This document shows, one piece after another, positions 28,398 to 36,007 of a DNA stretch of 64,000 bases. Source of the DNA: Robiginitomaculum antarcticum DSM 21748 (lineage in GTDB: Bacteria > Pseudomonadota > Alphaproteobacteria > Caulobacterales > Maricaulaceae); contig NZ_KB823012.1 of NCBI RefSeq assembly GCF_000365025.1, positions 372,001-436,000 on the forward strand, written 5' to 3'. The translations under genes and the position numbers were made by a program. Within the stretch, counting starts at the first letter, position 1. Every line of letters starts with the position of its first letter. The notes under the pieces were generated by a model. The model saw nothing but the letters and a program-made list of their open reading frames with translations. It was not told the origin of the DNA and did not search any database.

Positions 28398-28550
28398 CCC
28401 GCCCATCCCAGCGAAGGCTGGAATCGAGTGTAAGGGAAAGCTATAGTTGCTTTTAAAAATTATGGGCGGTCCATGAACTATAGAATTGATCCGGGCTTTA
28501 GACTTTAGGATAACCCACTCTGAATTTCAGCCTTCGCTGGGATGAGCGGG
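28398..28550. repeat. Empty inverted-repeat element (REP pair without a gene)
   Basis: Left arm 28398-28426 and right arm 28522-28550 match in inverted orientation, starting CCCGC(C/T)CATCCC and carrying the hairpin CAGC-GAAG-GCTG. An inner inverted repeat, CTATAGTT (28441-28448) and AACTATAG (28476-28483), lies between them. No gene is enclosed. The outer motif resembles the CCGCTCA(C/T)CCC start of the GIY-YIG arms. Confidence 0.85.
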
Positions 28551-28577
28551 TAAAAATATTGAGCGGAAATATAAATA

Positions 28578-29405
28578 ATGACCAAATCTTCGAAATCCCC
28601 ATACCCCCGCATCCTGATCATCGCCGGGTCCGACTCCGGCGGGGGCGCGGGTATTCAGGCGGATATCAAAACCTGCGCGGCCTTTGGCGTCTATAGCGCG
28701 ACGGCGATTACGGCGATTACGGCGCAAAATACGCTGGGTGTACAGGCTGTTGAAGCCCTCTCGCCTGCACTGGTCACGGCGCAGATCAAAAGCGTGCTGA
28801 CCGATATCGGCGCGGATGTGGTCAAGATCGGCATGCTGGCCAACCGCGAAATTATCGACGCTGTGGCCGATGCGCTAGAGCAGTACGCGCCCGAAGCCTC
28901 TATTGTGCTGGATCCCGTCATGGTCGCCACATCCGGCGATAGATTGCTGGATGAGAACGCTGTCGAGGCGCTGAAATCCCGCCTGATCCCGATGGCCGAA
29001 GTTATTACGCCTAATGTACCGGAAGCGGTCGCGTTGACGGGCTTGCCGTGCAGTGACCTTGAAGAGCTACAAGCGGCAGGACATGCCCTGATTAAAATGG
29101 GCGCCTTTAGCGCGCTGATGAAAGGCGGGCATCTGGACACGGGCGCGATGATGCATGACCTTATCGTGACCGAAGAGGGCACGACCTATATGTCAGGACC
29201 TAAAATCCGTTCGCGCCACACCCACGGCACGGGCTGCACTTTGGCGAGCGCACTGGCCTGCGGCCTCGCGGCGGGAGCGTCACTGGAGGATGCCGCGCAG
29301 GCGGCCAAGGATTTTGTCTATGACGCGATAAAAACCGCGCCCAAGCTGGGCAGTGGCGGTAAGGGCACACATGGCCCGCTTAATCACGGGTTAAAACCGC
29401 TCTAA
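28578..29405 (+). CDS. thiD: Hydroxymethylpyrimidine/phosphomethylpyrimidine kinase
   Basis: Phosphorylates HMP and HMP-P in thiamine synthesis or salvage. The 275-residue ribokinase-fold protein has IIAGSDSGGGAGIQADIKT near the N-terminus, the VLDPVMVATSGDRLL region (about 112) and the anion-hole motif HTHGTGCTLASALACG (about 213-228). No TPP riboswitch signature is visible upstream, where the empty REP pair sits. Its last four bases overlap the convergent transporter gene. Confidence 0.94.
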   Translation: MTKSSKSPYPRILIIAGSDSGGGAGIQADIKTCAAFGVYSATAITAITAQNTLGVQAVEALSPALVTAQIKSVLTDIGADVVKIGMLANREIIDAVADALEQYAPEASIVLDPVMVATSGDRLLDENAVEALKSRLIPMAEVITPNVPEAVALTGLPCSDLEELQAAGHALIKMGAFSALMKGGHLDTGAMMHDLIVTEEGTTYMSGPKIRSRHTHGTGCTLASALACGLAAGASLEDAAQAAKDFVYDAIKTAPKLGSGGKGTHGPLNHGLKPL

Positions 29406-30346
29406 GCCAGTGGCGTCGGCGGGACAGTGCGTTTCCTGCGGCGCGGACGCGACAGGGCAACGCCAACCAGAATAACGACCAGCGCAATAATGGCGCGGTA
29501 TGTGAACTCTTCACTCAGCAGCCAAACGCCTGCCAGCACAGAGATAAGTGGCGGGAAATAATTGATCTTGGCCATCGCGCTGGGTCCTGATTTTTCTACG
29601 ACCCATAAATATAATATCGTGCCTATCGCGGTTGAGCCGACGCCAAGACCCACAGCCATCCACCAGCCGATTGCAGGCGGCATAGTCTCGGGAATGCCGG
29701 AATACAGCGCCATCGCTGTCGATGTGATGGCCGCACTGATCAGCATAATGGTTGCGCCCACCACGGCAGAAGTGTCCGGCGCGCGTTTGGCGGCCACGGT
29801 TGTCACGGCGTAAAAGAAAGCCGCGCCGAGAATGAGCGCTTGGGCTTTCCAGTCACTGATCAGGGCGAGGGAAAAATCTTCCGGCAGAAACAAAATAACA
29901 ATGCCAAAAAAGCCGATAACAAATCCGGTAAACTTTCGCCATGTCAGTGGCTCGTGAGCGAAGAAATGCGCGAGCACAATGGTCAATATCGGCATGGCAC
30001 CGACGATAATGGCGGCAATACCACTATCGACACTGATCTGCCCGATAGAGAGGAGCCAGAACGGCGCAACCATACCGGTAATGCCAAGGCCAAAATAAAC
30101 CGCCCAGCGTTTATCGGTCAGTTTAGGCAGGCGGTAGCCGCGTGCATAGCAAAACACAGTTACCAGAAAAGCGCCGAGGACACAGCGCAGGCTGACCAGC
30201 CATATGGGCGGGATATAATCCACGCCGACGCTGACCATCGTGTACGCTGTGCCCCAAATCACAATCAAGGCGAGGGCTGCGGCCAAAAATGCGGGCACAG
30301 GCAGCACAGAATTAACAGGAGTGGAATCGGGACCGGGCTTCATCAT
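29402..30346 (-). CDS. EamA/DMT-family transporter
   Basis: A 314-residue protein with ten membrane segments in two EamA repeats (about 20-145 and 165-300). Characteristic pieces are IWGTAYTMVSVG, LRCVLGAFLVT in repeat 1 and GALLYxW-type TILYLWVVEKSGPSAMAKINYFPPLISVLAG in repeat 2. It probably exports a small metabolite; the substrate cannot be deduced. It is divergent from the small membrane-protein genes at 30421. Confidence 0.88.
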   Translation of the reverse strand: MMKPGPDSTPVNSVLPVPAFLAAALALIVIWGTAYTMVSVGVDYIPPIWLVSLRCVLGAFLVTVFCYARGYRLPKLTDKRWAVYFGLGITGMVAPFWLLSIGQISVDSGIAAIIVGAMPILTIVLAHFFAHEPLTWRKFTGFVIGFFGIVILFLPEDFSLALISDWKAQALILGAAFFYAVTTVAAKRAPDTSAVVGATIMLISAAITSTAMALYSGIPETMPPAIGWWMAVGLGVGSTAIGTILYLWVVEKSGPSAMAKINYFPPLISVLAGVWLLSEEFTYRAIIALVVILVGVALSRPRRRKRTVPPTPLA

Positions 30347-30420
30347 GACGCCCTATAGATTGCCGCGAATTTGTAAAGTCAGACCTTGCGCCGCCGAGGC
30401 CGCTGTACCAAAACCATGCT

Positions 30421-30645
30421 ATGTCTGAGAATCTCAAAAAGGCCCGCCGCGCCCAAGCTATTGCCCTGTATGGCGCAATCGGTTTTGTCGCCGTGACGGC
30501 CATCGCTACCTTCGTCTTGACCGGAAGCTTTATCTGGCCCGCTATTGCTCTGTCGCTTATTCCTGCCGCGTTTCACTATTTTGGCTGCCAGATGTTTGTG
30601 CGCTATTACAAAGCGCTGGCCGAGCATAATGGGGAAACATCATGA
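30421..30645 (+). CDS. Small two-segment membrane protein
   Basis: A 74-residue protein with two hydrophobic segments (IALYGAIGFVAVTAIATFVL and WPAIALSLIPAAFHYFG) and a basic N-terminus. The stop overlaps the next small membrane-protein gene, so both are probably made together. The function is unknown. Confidence 0.65.
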   Translation: MSENLKKARRAQAIALYGAIGFVAVTAIATFVLTGSFIWPAIALSLIPAAFHYFGCQMFVRYYKALAEHNGETS

Positions 30646-30656
30646 AGGAGCGCGGT

Positions 30657-30830
30657 ATGGAAGGTATGATCTTCGGTGCGGCTATCCTCGCGGTCGGTGT
30701 CGGCTATCTTGTGTATAAAAAAACAGGTGACCCGATGATGGGGATTATGATCGGTGCGGGCGTCGGCCTGATTGACGTGATTATCCTGCGCTATGTCGCT
30801 ATCCTGACGGATAAGAACAAGAAGAAATAA
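30657..30830 (+). CDS. Small membrane protein
   Basis: A 57-residue protein with two hydrophobic stretches (MIFGAAILAVGVGYLVY and MMGIMIGAGVGLIDVIILRYV) and a Lys-rich tail. The ATG at 30657 has AAGGAG six bases upstream; an in-frame ATG at 30642 overlaps the preceding stop and is the alternative. It ends one base before the nitroreductase start. Confidence 0.62.
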   Translation: MEGMIFGAAILAVGVGYLVYKKTGDPMMGIMIGAGVGLIDVIILRYVAILTDKNKKK

Positions 30831-30831
30831 C

Positions 30832-31521
30832 ATGACTTTGAACACGACCCCATCGACCGACGTGACCGACGCGCTGGAGACCCGAATAACTGTGCGCGCC
30901 TTTTTAGATAAAGCTGTGCCCGACGACATGCTGCGCGCAATTTTGCAGACCGCCATGCGCAGTCCGTCCGGCGGAAATCTGCAGCCGTGGAAAATCCATG
31001 TTATGCGAGGAAAAACGCTGGCCGAGTTCAAAGCGGATGCCAAAGTCAAGACCCTGTCCGGCCAGATGGAGGAGCCCAGTCATCCGGCTTATCCCGCGAA
31101 TCTGTGGGAGCCGCACCGCAGCTGGCGCTATAAGCTGGGCATGGATATGTATGACAAAATCGGTGTCGCGCGGGACGATAAAATAGGCCGCATGATGTGG
31201 CTGGCCAATAATGCCACGTTTTTTGACGCGCCTGTCGGCCTGATTATTACGGGCGATAAGCGTCTGGAAATGCCGCAACATATGGATATTGGAATTTTGA
31301 TCCAGTCCATCATGCTGCTGGCGCGCGAATCCGGCCTGCATACCGCCCCGCAGGGCTGGTGGAGAAACTGGCCATCGGTGACGAGCCACCATTTGGACAT
31401 TGATAAAGGCCATGAGGTTCTCGTCGGCATGGCCATCGGCTATGGTGACCCGGAAGCCCGCGTCAATGACTTGAGAGCCGACCGCGCAGAATTAGTTGAA
31501 GTTTCAAAATTTTACGACTAA
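30832..31521 (+). CDS. Nitroreductase family protein
   Basis: A 229-residue FMN-dependent oxidoreductase. The family motifs are RITVRAFLDKAVP (about 18), MRSPSGGNLQPWKIHV (about 42; FMN contacts) and VLVGMAIGYGDPEARVN near the C-terminus. It would reduce nitro or quinone-type compounds with NAD(P)H; the physiological substrate is unknown. It is the third gene of a tight plus-strand group. Confidence 0.9.
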   Translation: MTLNTTPSTDVTDALETRITVRAFLDKAVPDDMLRAILQTAMRSPSGGNLQPWKIHVMRGKTLAEFKADAKVKTLSGQMEEPSHPAYPANLWEPHRSWRYKLGMDMYDKIGVARDDKIGRMMWLANNATFFDAPVGLIITGDKRLEMPQHMDIGILIQSIMLLARESGLHTAPQGWWRNWPSVTSHHLDIDKGHEVLVGMAIGYGDPEARVNDLRADRAELVEVSKFYD

Positions 31522-31859
31522 TCTACTGTCCCGTTTCGGGATTCTGCTGTGTAAAACCAGAAAAAATCACTTTTTTTCGTCTTTTTATTTTGTTCATTAG
31601 ACTTGATTATAAGCTTTGAAAGTCTCTATTTATACTTACCTTAAACCAAATATAAGCTAATTATAGCTTTGGATAAATAGAGTATAAACACTTATTTACT
31701 TACTTTAACTGTCATAAACACTTGTTAAGCTTTACGATAATTAACCTTATGTTTATTGCAACGCGCAAATTTGAATGTGTCGGGGAGGATCAGTTCTCCT
31801 CAACACCGCAAACCGGAAAACCGGAGGCGTTAGGTGAAGCGCGTAAACAGGAGGCCAAA
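31522..31859. promoter_or_regulatory. AT-rich regulatory region upstream of the Sel1-like gene
   Basis: About 340 bp without a gene. It starts with a short hairpin TCCCG/CGGGA near 31529-31541, a possible terminator of the nitroreductase transcript. CTCTATTTAT (31624-31633) pairs with ATAAATAGAG (31673-31682), enclosing the palindrome AAGCTA-ATTA-TAGCTT (31654-31669). The similar phrases ATAAACACTT occur near 31684 and 31715. These look like protein-binding sites around an AT-rich promoter. Confidence 0.45.
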
Positions 31860-32159
31860 ATGGCTTTTACAGACACAGAAATTACTGAAATACACGAAGC
31901 AGTTACAATGCAGGCTACGCATCAGGATCTTTTCAAATTGGGTCTAATGTATTCGACAGAAATCGAAGACCGCGGTCCTGATTTTGTCGAAGCGCATAAA
32001 TGGTTCAGTTTGGCCGCGATGATGGGCAGTGAGCCGGCCTTGGCGTACCGCGCCGATGTTACAGAGATGATGAGCCGTCAGGATTTGACACTTGCACAGC
32101 GTGCAGCCCGTGGTTGGCTTGCCGAACAAAAGACCGTTATAAGCCGCTGCGCAGCTTAA
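31860..32159 (+). CDS. Small Sel1-repeat-like protein
   Basis: A 99-residue protein. The start at 31860 has GGAGG six bases upstream, whereas the frame is open to 31722. The core DLFKLGLMYSTE, DFVEAHKWFSLAAMMGSEPA is a single Sel1-type helical repeat, and LAQRAARGWLAEQK follows. Similar small proteins are common in alphaproteobacteria; their role is unknown. The long AT-rich upstream region suggests regulated expression. Confidence 0.78.
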   Translation: MAFTDTEITEIHEAVTMQATHQDLFKLGLMYSTEIEDRGPDFVEAHKWFSLAAMMGSEPALAYRADVTEMMSRQDLTLAQRAARGWLAEQKTVISRCAA

Positions 32160-32178
32160 AATCTAAATAAGAAATGCT

Positions 32179-32194
32179 GTCCCGAAATCGGGAC
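32179..32194. terminator. Palindrome between convergent genes
   Basis: GTCCCGA and TCGGGAC face each other across two bases between the Sel1-like gene and the polysaccharide export gene. It has no T run on either side, so termination function is uncertain. Confidence 0.35.
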
Positions 32195-32204
32195 GGAGAG
32201 CGCG

Positions 32205-33284
32205 TTAGTTTCTAAAGCTTTCACCGAGATTGTAACTGATGCTAGCGTCAATCGGCAAAGCTTCGCGCACATATTGCTGCATGAACAGGCCAACTTCCGC
32301 CACATTACTGCGCGGCACGAAAATGATATCGCCGCGGCGAAGCTGCACTGTATCTGCCATAGTGCGGGGGTTATTCAGACCGTCGCGAAAATCGATTAGA
32401 CGCGCCATCATACGTCCATTGGGGTGGCGGCGTAATACCACCACATGTGTTGACTGCGCTGACGTGCTAAAGCCTCCGGCCATAAAGACCGCTTCGAGTG
32501 CGCCAATCGGGCCTGGTAGCGTATAAGTACCTTGCTGCCCGACCTCGCCGCCGACAAAAACCTGCTGTGGAGAATAGGCTCGGGGGGTCACATCGACGCG
32601 CGGATCGCGCAATTGGGTGGCAAGTTGGGCCTGAAGCGACTGACTGAGTTGCATCATCGTGCGGCCTGCGGCCATGACGGGTTTGGTCATCGGCATTACA
32701 ACGCGTCCATCCGGGCCGACCGTTAATGTCCGTGAAAGCTCAGGCGCGCTAGGCACAACAATATCGACTTGATCGCCCGGATAGAGCACATATTGCGCGT
32801 CCGTCTCTTCCCACCGCTGAAACTGATTTAAAGCATCAGGGATATTTGCCGGCCGTTGATATATCGGGCGGCGGCGGTCGCGCATGCGATCGGAAAAGCT
32901 GGCGTAATGATTGAAATTTTTGCGGGTAAAGAGTTTGTCGAATAAAGACAGGGGAACATGGGATTGTGCACCGCGCATAGTCTGGGGCATCTGACCGCCT
33001 GACACGGGCTGCTGGGCGCGTCTATAAACAGGCGTATTAACGCGTTGAGGCGCGCCGTTGAAATAGCCGGATTGAGATGGACCCGGCGCATATCGGCCTG
33101 AAACAGGTTGCGGCGTGGGTCGATAAACAGGTCCGTTGACGCGTTGGGGCGCAGTATTGACGTAACCGGGCTGATTCGCGGACGGAGCATAACGCTGCGC
33201 TTGAACGGGCGCGCCAAACGCGACGAACCCTGCCGCGGCCGTCAAAACAGCCCATTTTGCTTTAAATGTAGTCGATTGAGTCAT
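32205..33284 (-). CDS. Polysaccharide export outer-membrane protein (Wza-type)
   Basis: A 359-residue exported protein that should form the outer-membrane channel for capsule or exopolysaccharide. It has a signal peptide ending GAPVQA, then two 33-residue tandem repeats (RYAP...PGYVN-type, each ending QPVSG). The Poly_export domain follows with YVLYPGDQVDIVVPSAPELS (about 180), then SLBB-like segments VFVGGEVGQQGTYTLP and LRRGDIIFVPRS. No lipobox Cys is visible, unlike E. coli Wza. The start at 33284 is preferred over 33308. It is divergent from the copolymerase gene. Confidence 0.9.
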   Translation of the reverse strand: MTQSTTFKAKWAVLTAAAGFVAFGAPVQAQRYAPSANQPGYVNTAPQRVNGPVYRPTPQPVSGRYAPGPSQSGYFNGAPQRVNTPVYRRAQQPVSGGQMPQTMRGAQSHVPLSLFDKLFTRKNFNHYASFSDRMRDRRRPIYQRPANIPDALNQFQRWEETDAQYVLYPGDQVDIVVPSAPELSRTLTVGPDGRVVMPMTKPVMAAGRTMMQLSQSLQAQLATQLRDPRVDVTPRAYSPQQVFVGGEVGQQGTYTLPGPIGALEAVFMAGGFSTSAQSTHVVVLRRHPNGRMMARLIDFRDGLNNPRTMADTVQLRRGDIIFVPRSNVAEVGLFMQQYVREALPIDASISYNLGESFRN

Positions 33285-33425
33285 GAAATACGCCTTGAAG
33301 CGAAACAAATGTGATTTTCTTAAGTGTTAACAAAAATGGATAAGGAAATCTTAAATTTTAGAGGGTCATGGTGTTAACGAATTCAAATGTTGGGTGATTT
33401 GCCCCGCGTTACCCGAAAGATCAGT

Positions 33426-35315
33426 ATGAGCCAGACAGCAGATAACCGCAGAAACGACGGCGGCGGCAATGGCGGCGGTATTTCTTTCCCCGCCGTAATG
33501 GCCTCGTTTCGCAGGCAGATCATCCCGATGCTGATAATTTTTATTATTCTGGCATCGATTGGATGGGTTATTAGCGGAAAAATGAAACGCAGCTATAAGG
33601 CGGGCGGGACAATCATGGTCACGCTGGGTGATGAATATGTCTACAACCCGCTGACCGGACAGGGCAATAGTGCCAGCCTGGTTACAACGCCGGATTCCAT
33701 CACGCTCAACGAAATCGGAATTTTGCATAGTCCGCAATTGATGGAGCAGGTCATAAATGAACTCGGCACGCAGCGTCTGTTTCCCAAAGACGCAGAGAAA
33801 TTGTCGAGCCCTGACCGCTTCGTTAAATTGACCGCGCGCAATGACATACTCCAAAAGTTCGAAAGCGCATTTGGCGTTGCTGCCGTGCCAAAATCTTCAA
33901 TCATTAATTTGAATTTTAAGCATGAAGATCCTGATATCGCTGTTGAAACCCTAAATACTTTGATTGGCACTTATTTGGCCTATCGCCGGACGCTGTTCGA
34001 TGAAGGGGCCAGCGATCAGATTGCGCAGCAGCGCGAAACGACCGAGAAACAACTTGGAAAAGTTGACGGCGCGGTTGATGCATTTCTGAAGAGAAACGGG
34101 CTGGCCGATTTTGAGAGCGAGCGTGACGGCGTGAGAAAGCGCACGGAAGACCTGCGGGCGCAGCTTAATTCAACCCGATCCGCTATGCGCGAGGCCGAAG
34201 CGTCTCTGATGGCGACAGAGGATCAACTTCGCACAATTCCACAAACGATTGATCTTTTTAACGAAGACCGTGTTCAGGCCCGTTTGTCACAAGCCGAGCT
34301 TGAGCGGCAGCAATTGCTCGCGAAATATTTGCCCGGCTCTACGCCTGTTCGCGAGAAAGAGCTCGAGATCGCGCAAATTCGTCAGCTTCAAAACACCAGT
34401 GGCGGAAATGCGCAGGGCGGCCGCCGCACCGGGCCTAATACAGTCTATCAAGGTTTGCAGACCGAACGCGCCAAACATCAAGCTGTAGCTGACAGTCTCC
34501 GGGAAAAAGATATCGTACTCGTGGCGCAGCTCAGTGCAGCTGAAAATAAGCTCGGACGGATGAGCAGCCTTTCGCCGACCTATCAAAATCTTTTGCGCGA
34601 GAAAAAAACGCTCGAAGCACGATTGGAAATCCTTAACGCCCGCGAGCAGGAAGCCTTGGTGCGTAAGTCGACTGCCGAGGCGCGCTTTGATAATGTCAAA
34701 GTCATTAACGACGCGACCTTGGCGCGCAAGGGCCGCAATATGAAAAAGATATTCCGCGTTGTAAGCATTGCCGGTGCGGCTTTGACAGCTCTAATGATCG
34801 GCTTACTGCGCGTTTTCTTAGATCCAAAAATCTATACAGGCGGCGGACAACGCGGCACGCGCGGTGATGGCGGACGCCGCGCCAGCGACGCGGAAGTTAC
34901 GCCGGCCACCCCCTATATTCCGGAGCCTGTAAAACCTTATCAGCCAAGCCCGCAATATTATCCCGATACGCCTTATGCGCCCGCTGCTGCCTATGACGGG
35001 GGCGGCGGCCAAGATACTGTGCAGGACGGTTACGCCGTACCTTATAGCGGCAGTACAGACCAAAATGCTGCCTATTATGAGCAGCCCTATTTTGAGCAGA
35101 GTTATGCCGAGCCGCAACAATTGACGGGCACGGATGGATATAGCGCCCCCTACGCAGAACAGAGTGCGGAAATGGGAAATCCTTATGCAACAGCTTTGCA
35201 CGGCCAGAGCGCGCCGCAGCCCGTGCCCTTACCGCCGCATACGGGGGAACACTATGTGCAGGCCCCCGATGGACACCAGGTTCCCGTGATCGGCCAAACG
35301 CCGTATAAACGTTAG
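33426..35315 (+). CDS. Chain-length determinant / polysaccharide copolymerase (Wzc/GumC-type)
   Basis: A 629-residue inner-membrane protein. The first membrane segment is near residue 35 (IPMLIIFIILASIGWVISG), followed by the Wzz-type periplasmic region (GTIMVTLGDEYVYN) and long coiled-coil helices (about 190-430). The second segment (VVSIAGAALTALMIGLL) is near 445. A cytoplasmic tail of about 170 residues is rich in Pro, Tyr and Gln (PSPQYYPDTPYAP, YYEQPYFEQSY) and lacks a kinase domain. The next gene encodes a separate P-loop protein, so this is the split GumC/Wzc arrangement. The tyrosines could be phosphorylation sites, but that is inference. Confidence 0.9.
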   Translation: MSQTADNRRNDGGGNGGGISFPAVMASFRRQIIPMLIIFIILASIGWVISGKMKRSYKAGGTIMVTLGDEYVYNPLTGQGNSASLVTTPDSITLNEIGILHSPQLMEQVINELGTQRLFPKDAEKLSSPDRFVKLTARNDILQKFESAFGVAAVPKSSIINLNFKHEDPDIAVETLNTLIGTYLAYRRTLFDEGASDQIAQQRETTEKQLGKVDGAVDAFLKRNGLADFESERDGVRKRTEDLRAQLNSTRSAMREAEASLMATEDQLRTIPQTIDLFNEDRVQARLSQAELERQQLLAKYLPGSTPVREKELEIAQIRQLQNTSGGNAQGGRRTGPNTVYQGLQTERAKHQAVADSLREKDIVLVAQLSAAENKLGRMSSLSPTYQNLLREKKTLEARLEILNAREQEALVRKSTAEARFDNVKVINDATLARKGRNMKKIFRVVSIAGAALTALMIGLLRVFLDPKIYTGGGQRGTRGDGGRRASDAEVTPATPYIPEPVKPYQPSPQYYPDTPYAPAAAYDGGGGQDTVQDGYAVPYSGSTDQNAAYYEQPYFEQSYAEPQQLTGTDGYSAPYAEQSAEMGNPYATALHGQSAPQPVPLPPHTGEHYVQAPDGHQVPVIGQTPYKR

Positions 35316-35317
35316 CC

Positions 35318-36007
35318 GTGAGCGCGCCGCCGCCTGATATCGCCGCAGCGCTCGGCGCTTTACTGGGTGAGCCGCGCGCTGACGGGCGGGGTAAAGTCTT
35401 TGCAATTTTAGGCAGCGGGACGCAGATCGGCGCAAGTTTTGTCGCGCGCCAACTTTCATTGCAGGCCAAGGCCCAATCCTTACGGTGCGCACTGATCGAT
35501 ACAGATTTCTCGCAAAACTCACAATTTGCCGCATTTCATGATCCGCAAATGCAGGCGGTTCATGGCGCGCTGGACGGTCCCTATGATGCCAGCTTCGGAG
35601 TTATGCCGTACTGGCGGGTCAGCCCGCTTGTGGTCGACGATCCACAATCGGCGCAGGCCGCTTTTTGCGGTCTTTATACGGTCGGCGACGGGCGCTTAGT
35701 GGTCACGCAATTTCTGTGGGACCGGATACAGCAGGGGCAACAGGTGCATTTGGCGCACAGCCGTGAATATTGGACCGCGCTTCGCGATCATTACGACATT
35801 AGCTTTGTGGATAGTCCGGCAACCTCGCGCAGCGGCGCCTATCAAACGCTGGCCGAGGAAGTGGATGGCACGGTTTTAGTTACAAGCGGGCAAGGCGACG
35901 GCGCGACGGCGGGCGCTTTATCGCAAATAAAGCAATCCGGAGGCCGATGCGCCGGCGTCATCTTTAACAGTGCACAAGCCTCGCCGCAATACGGGGACAG
36001 CGCATGA
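35318..36007 (+). CDS. BY-kinase/ParA-like P-loop protein with altered Walker A
   Basis: A 229-residue GTG-start protein in the position where a bacterial tyrosine kinase or CpsD/ExoP-type ATPase domain is expected. The P-loop segment reads ILGSGTQIGASFVARQL, where Ala replaces the invariant Lys. The Walker A'-like ALIDTDF and Walker B-like DISFVDSP are recognisable. It is therefore probably a pseudo-kinase that binds the copolymerase tail or regulates assembly without normal ATP hydrolysis. It follows the copolymerase by 2 bp and overlaps the ligase gene (ATGA). Confidence 0.78.
   Translation: MSAPPPDIAAALGALLGEPRADGRGKVFAILGSGTQIGASFVARQLSLQAKAQSLRCALIDTDFSQNSQFAAFHDPQMQAVHGALDGPYDASFGVMPYWRVSPLVVDDPQSAQAAFCGLYTVGDGRLVVTQFLWDRIQQGQQVHLAHSREYWTALRDHYDISFVDSPATSRSGAYQTLAEEVDGTVLVTSGQGDGATAGALSQIKQSGGRCAGVIFNSAQASPQYGDSA

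Noticed and set aside
28389-28577. TPP riboswitch upstream of thiD
   Set aside because: The CTGAGA and ACCTGA-type thi-box elements are absent; the region is explained by the inverted repeat pair.
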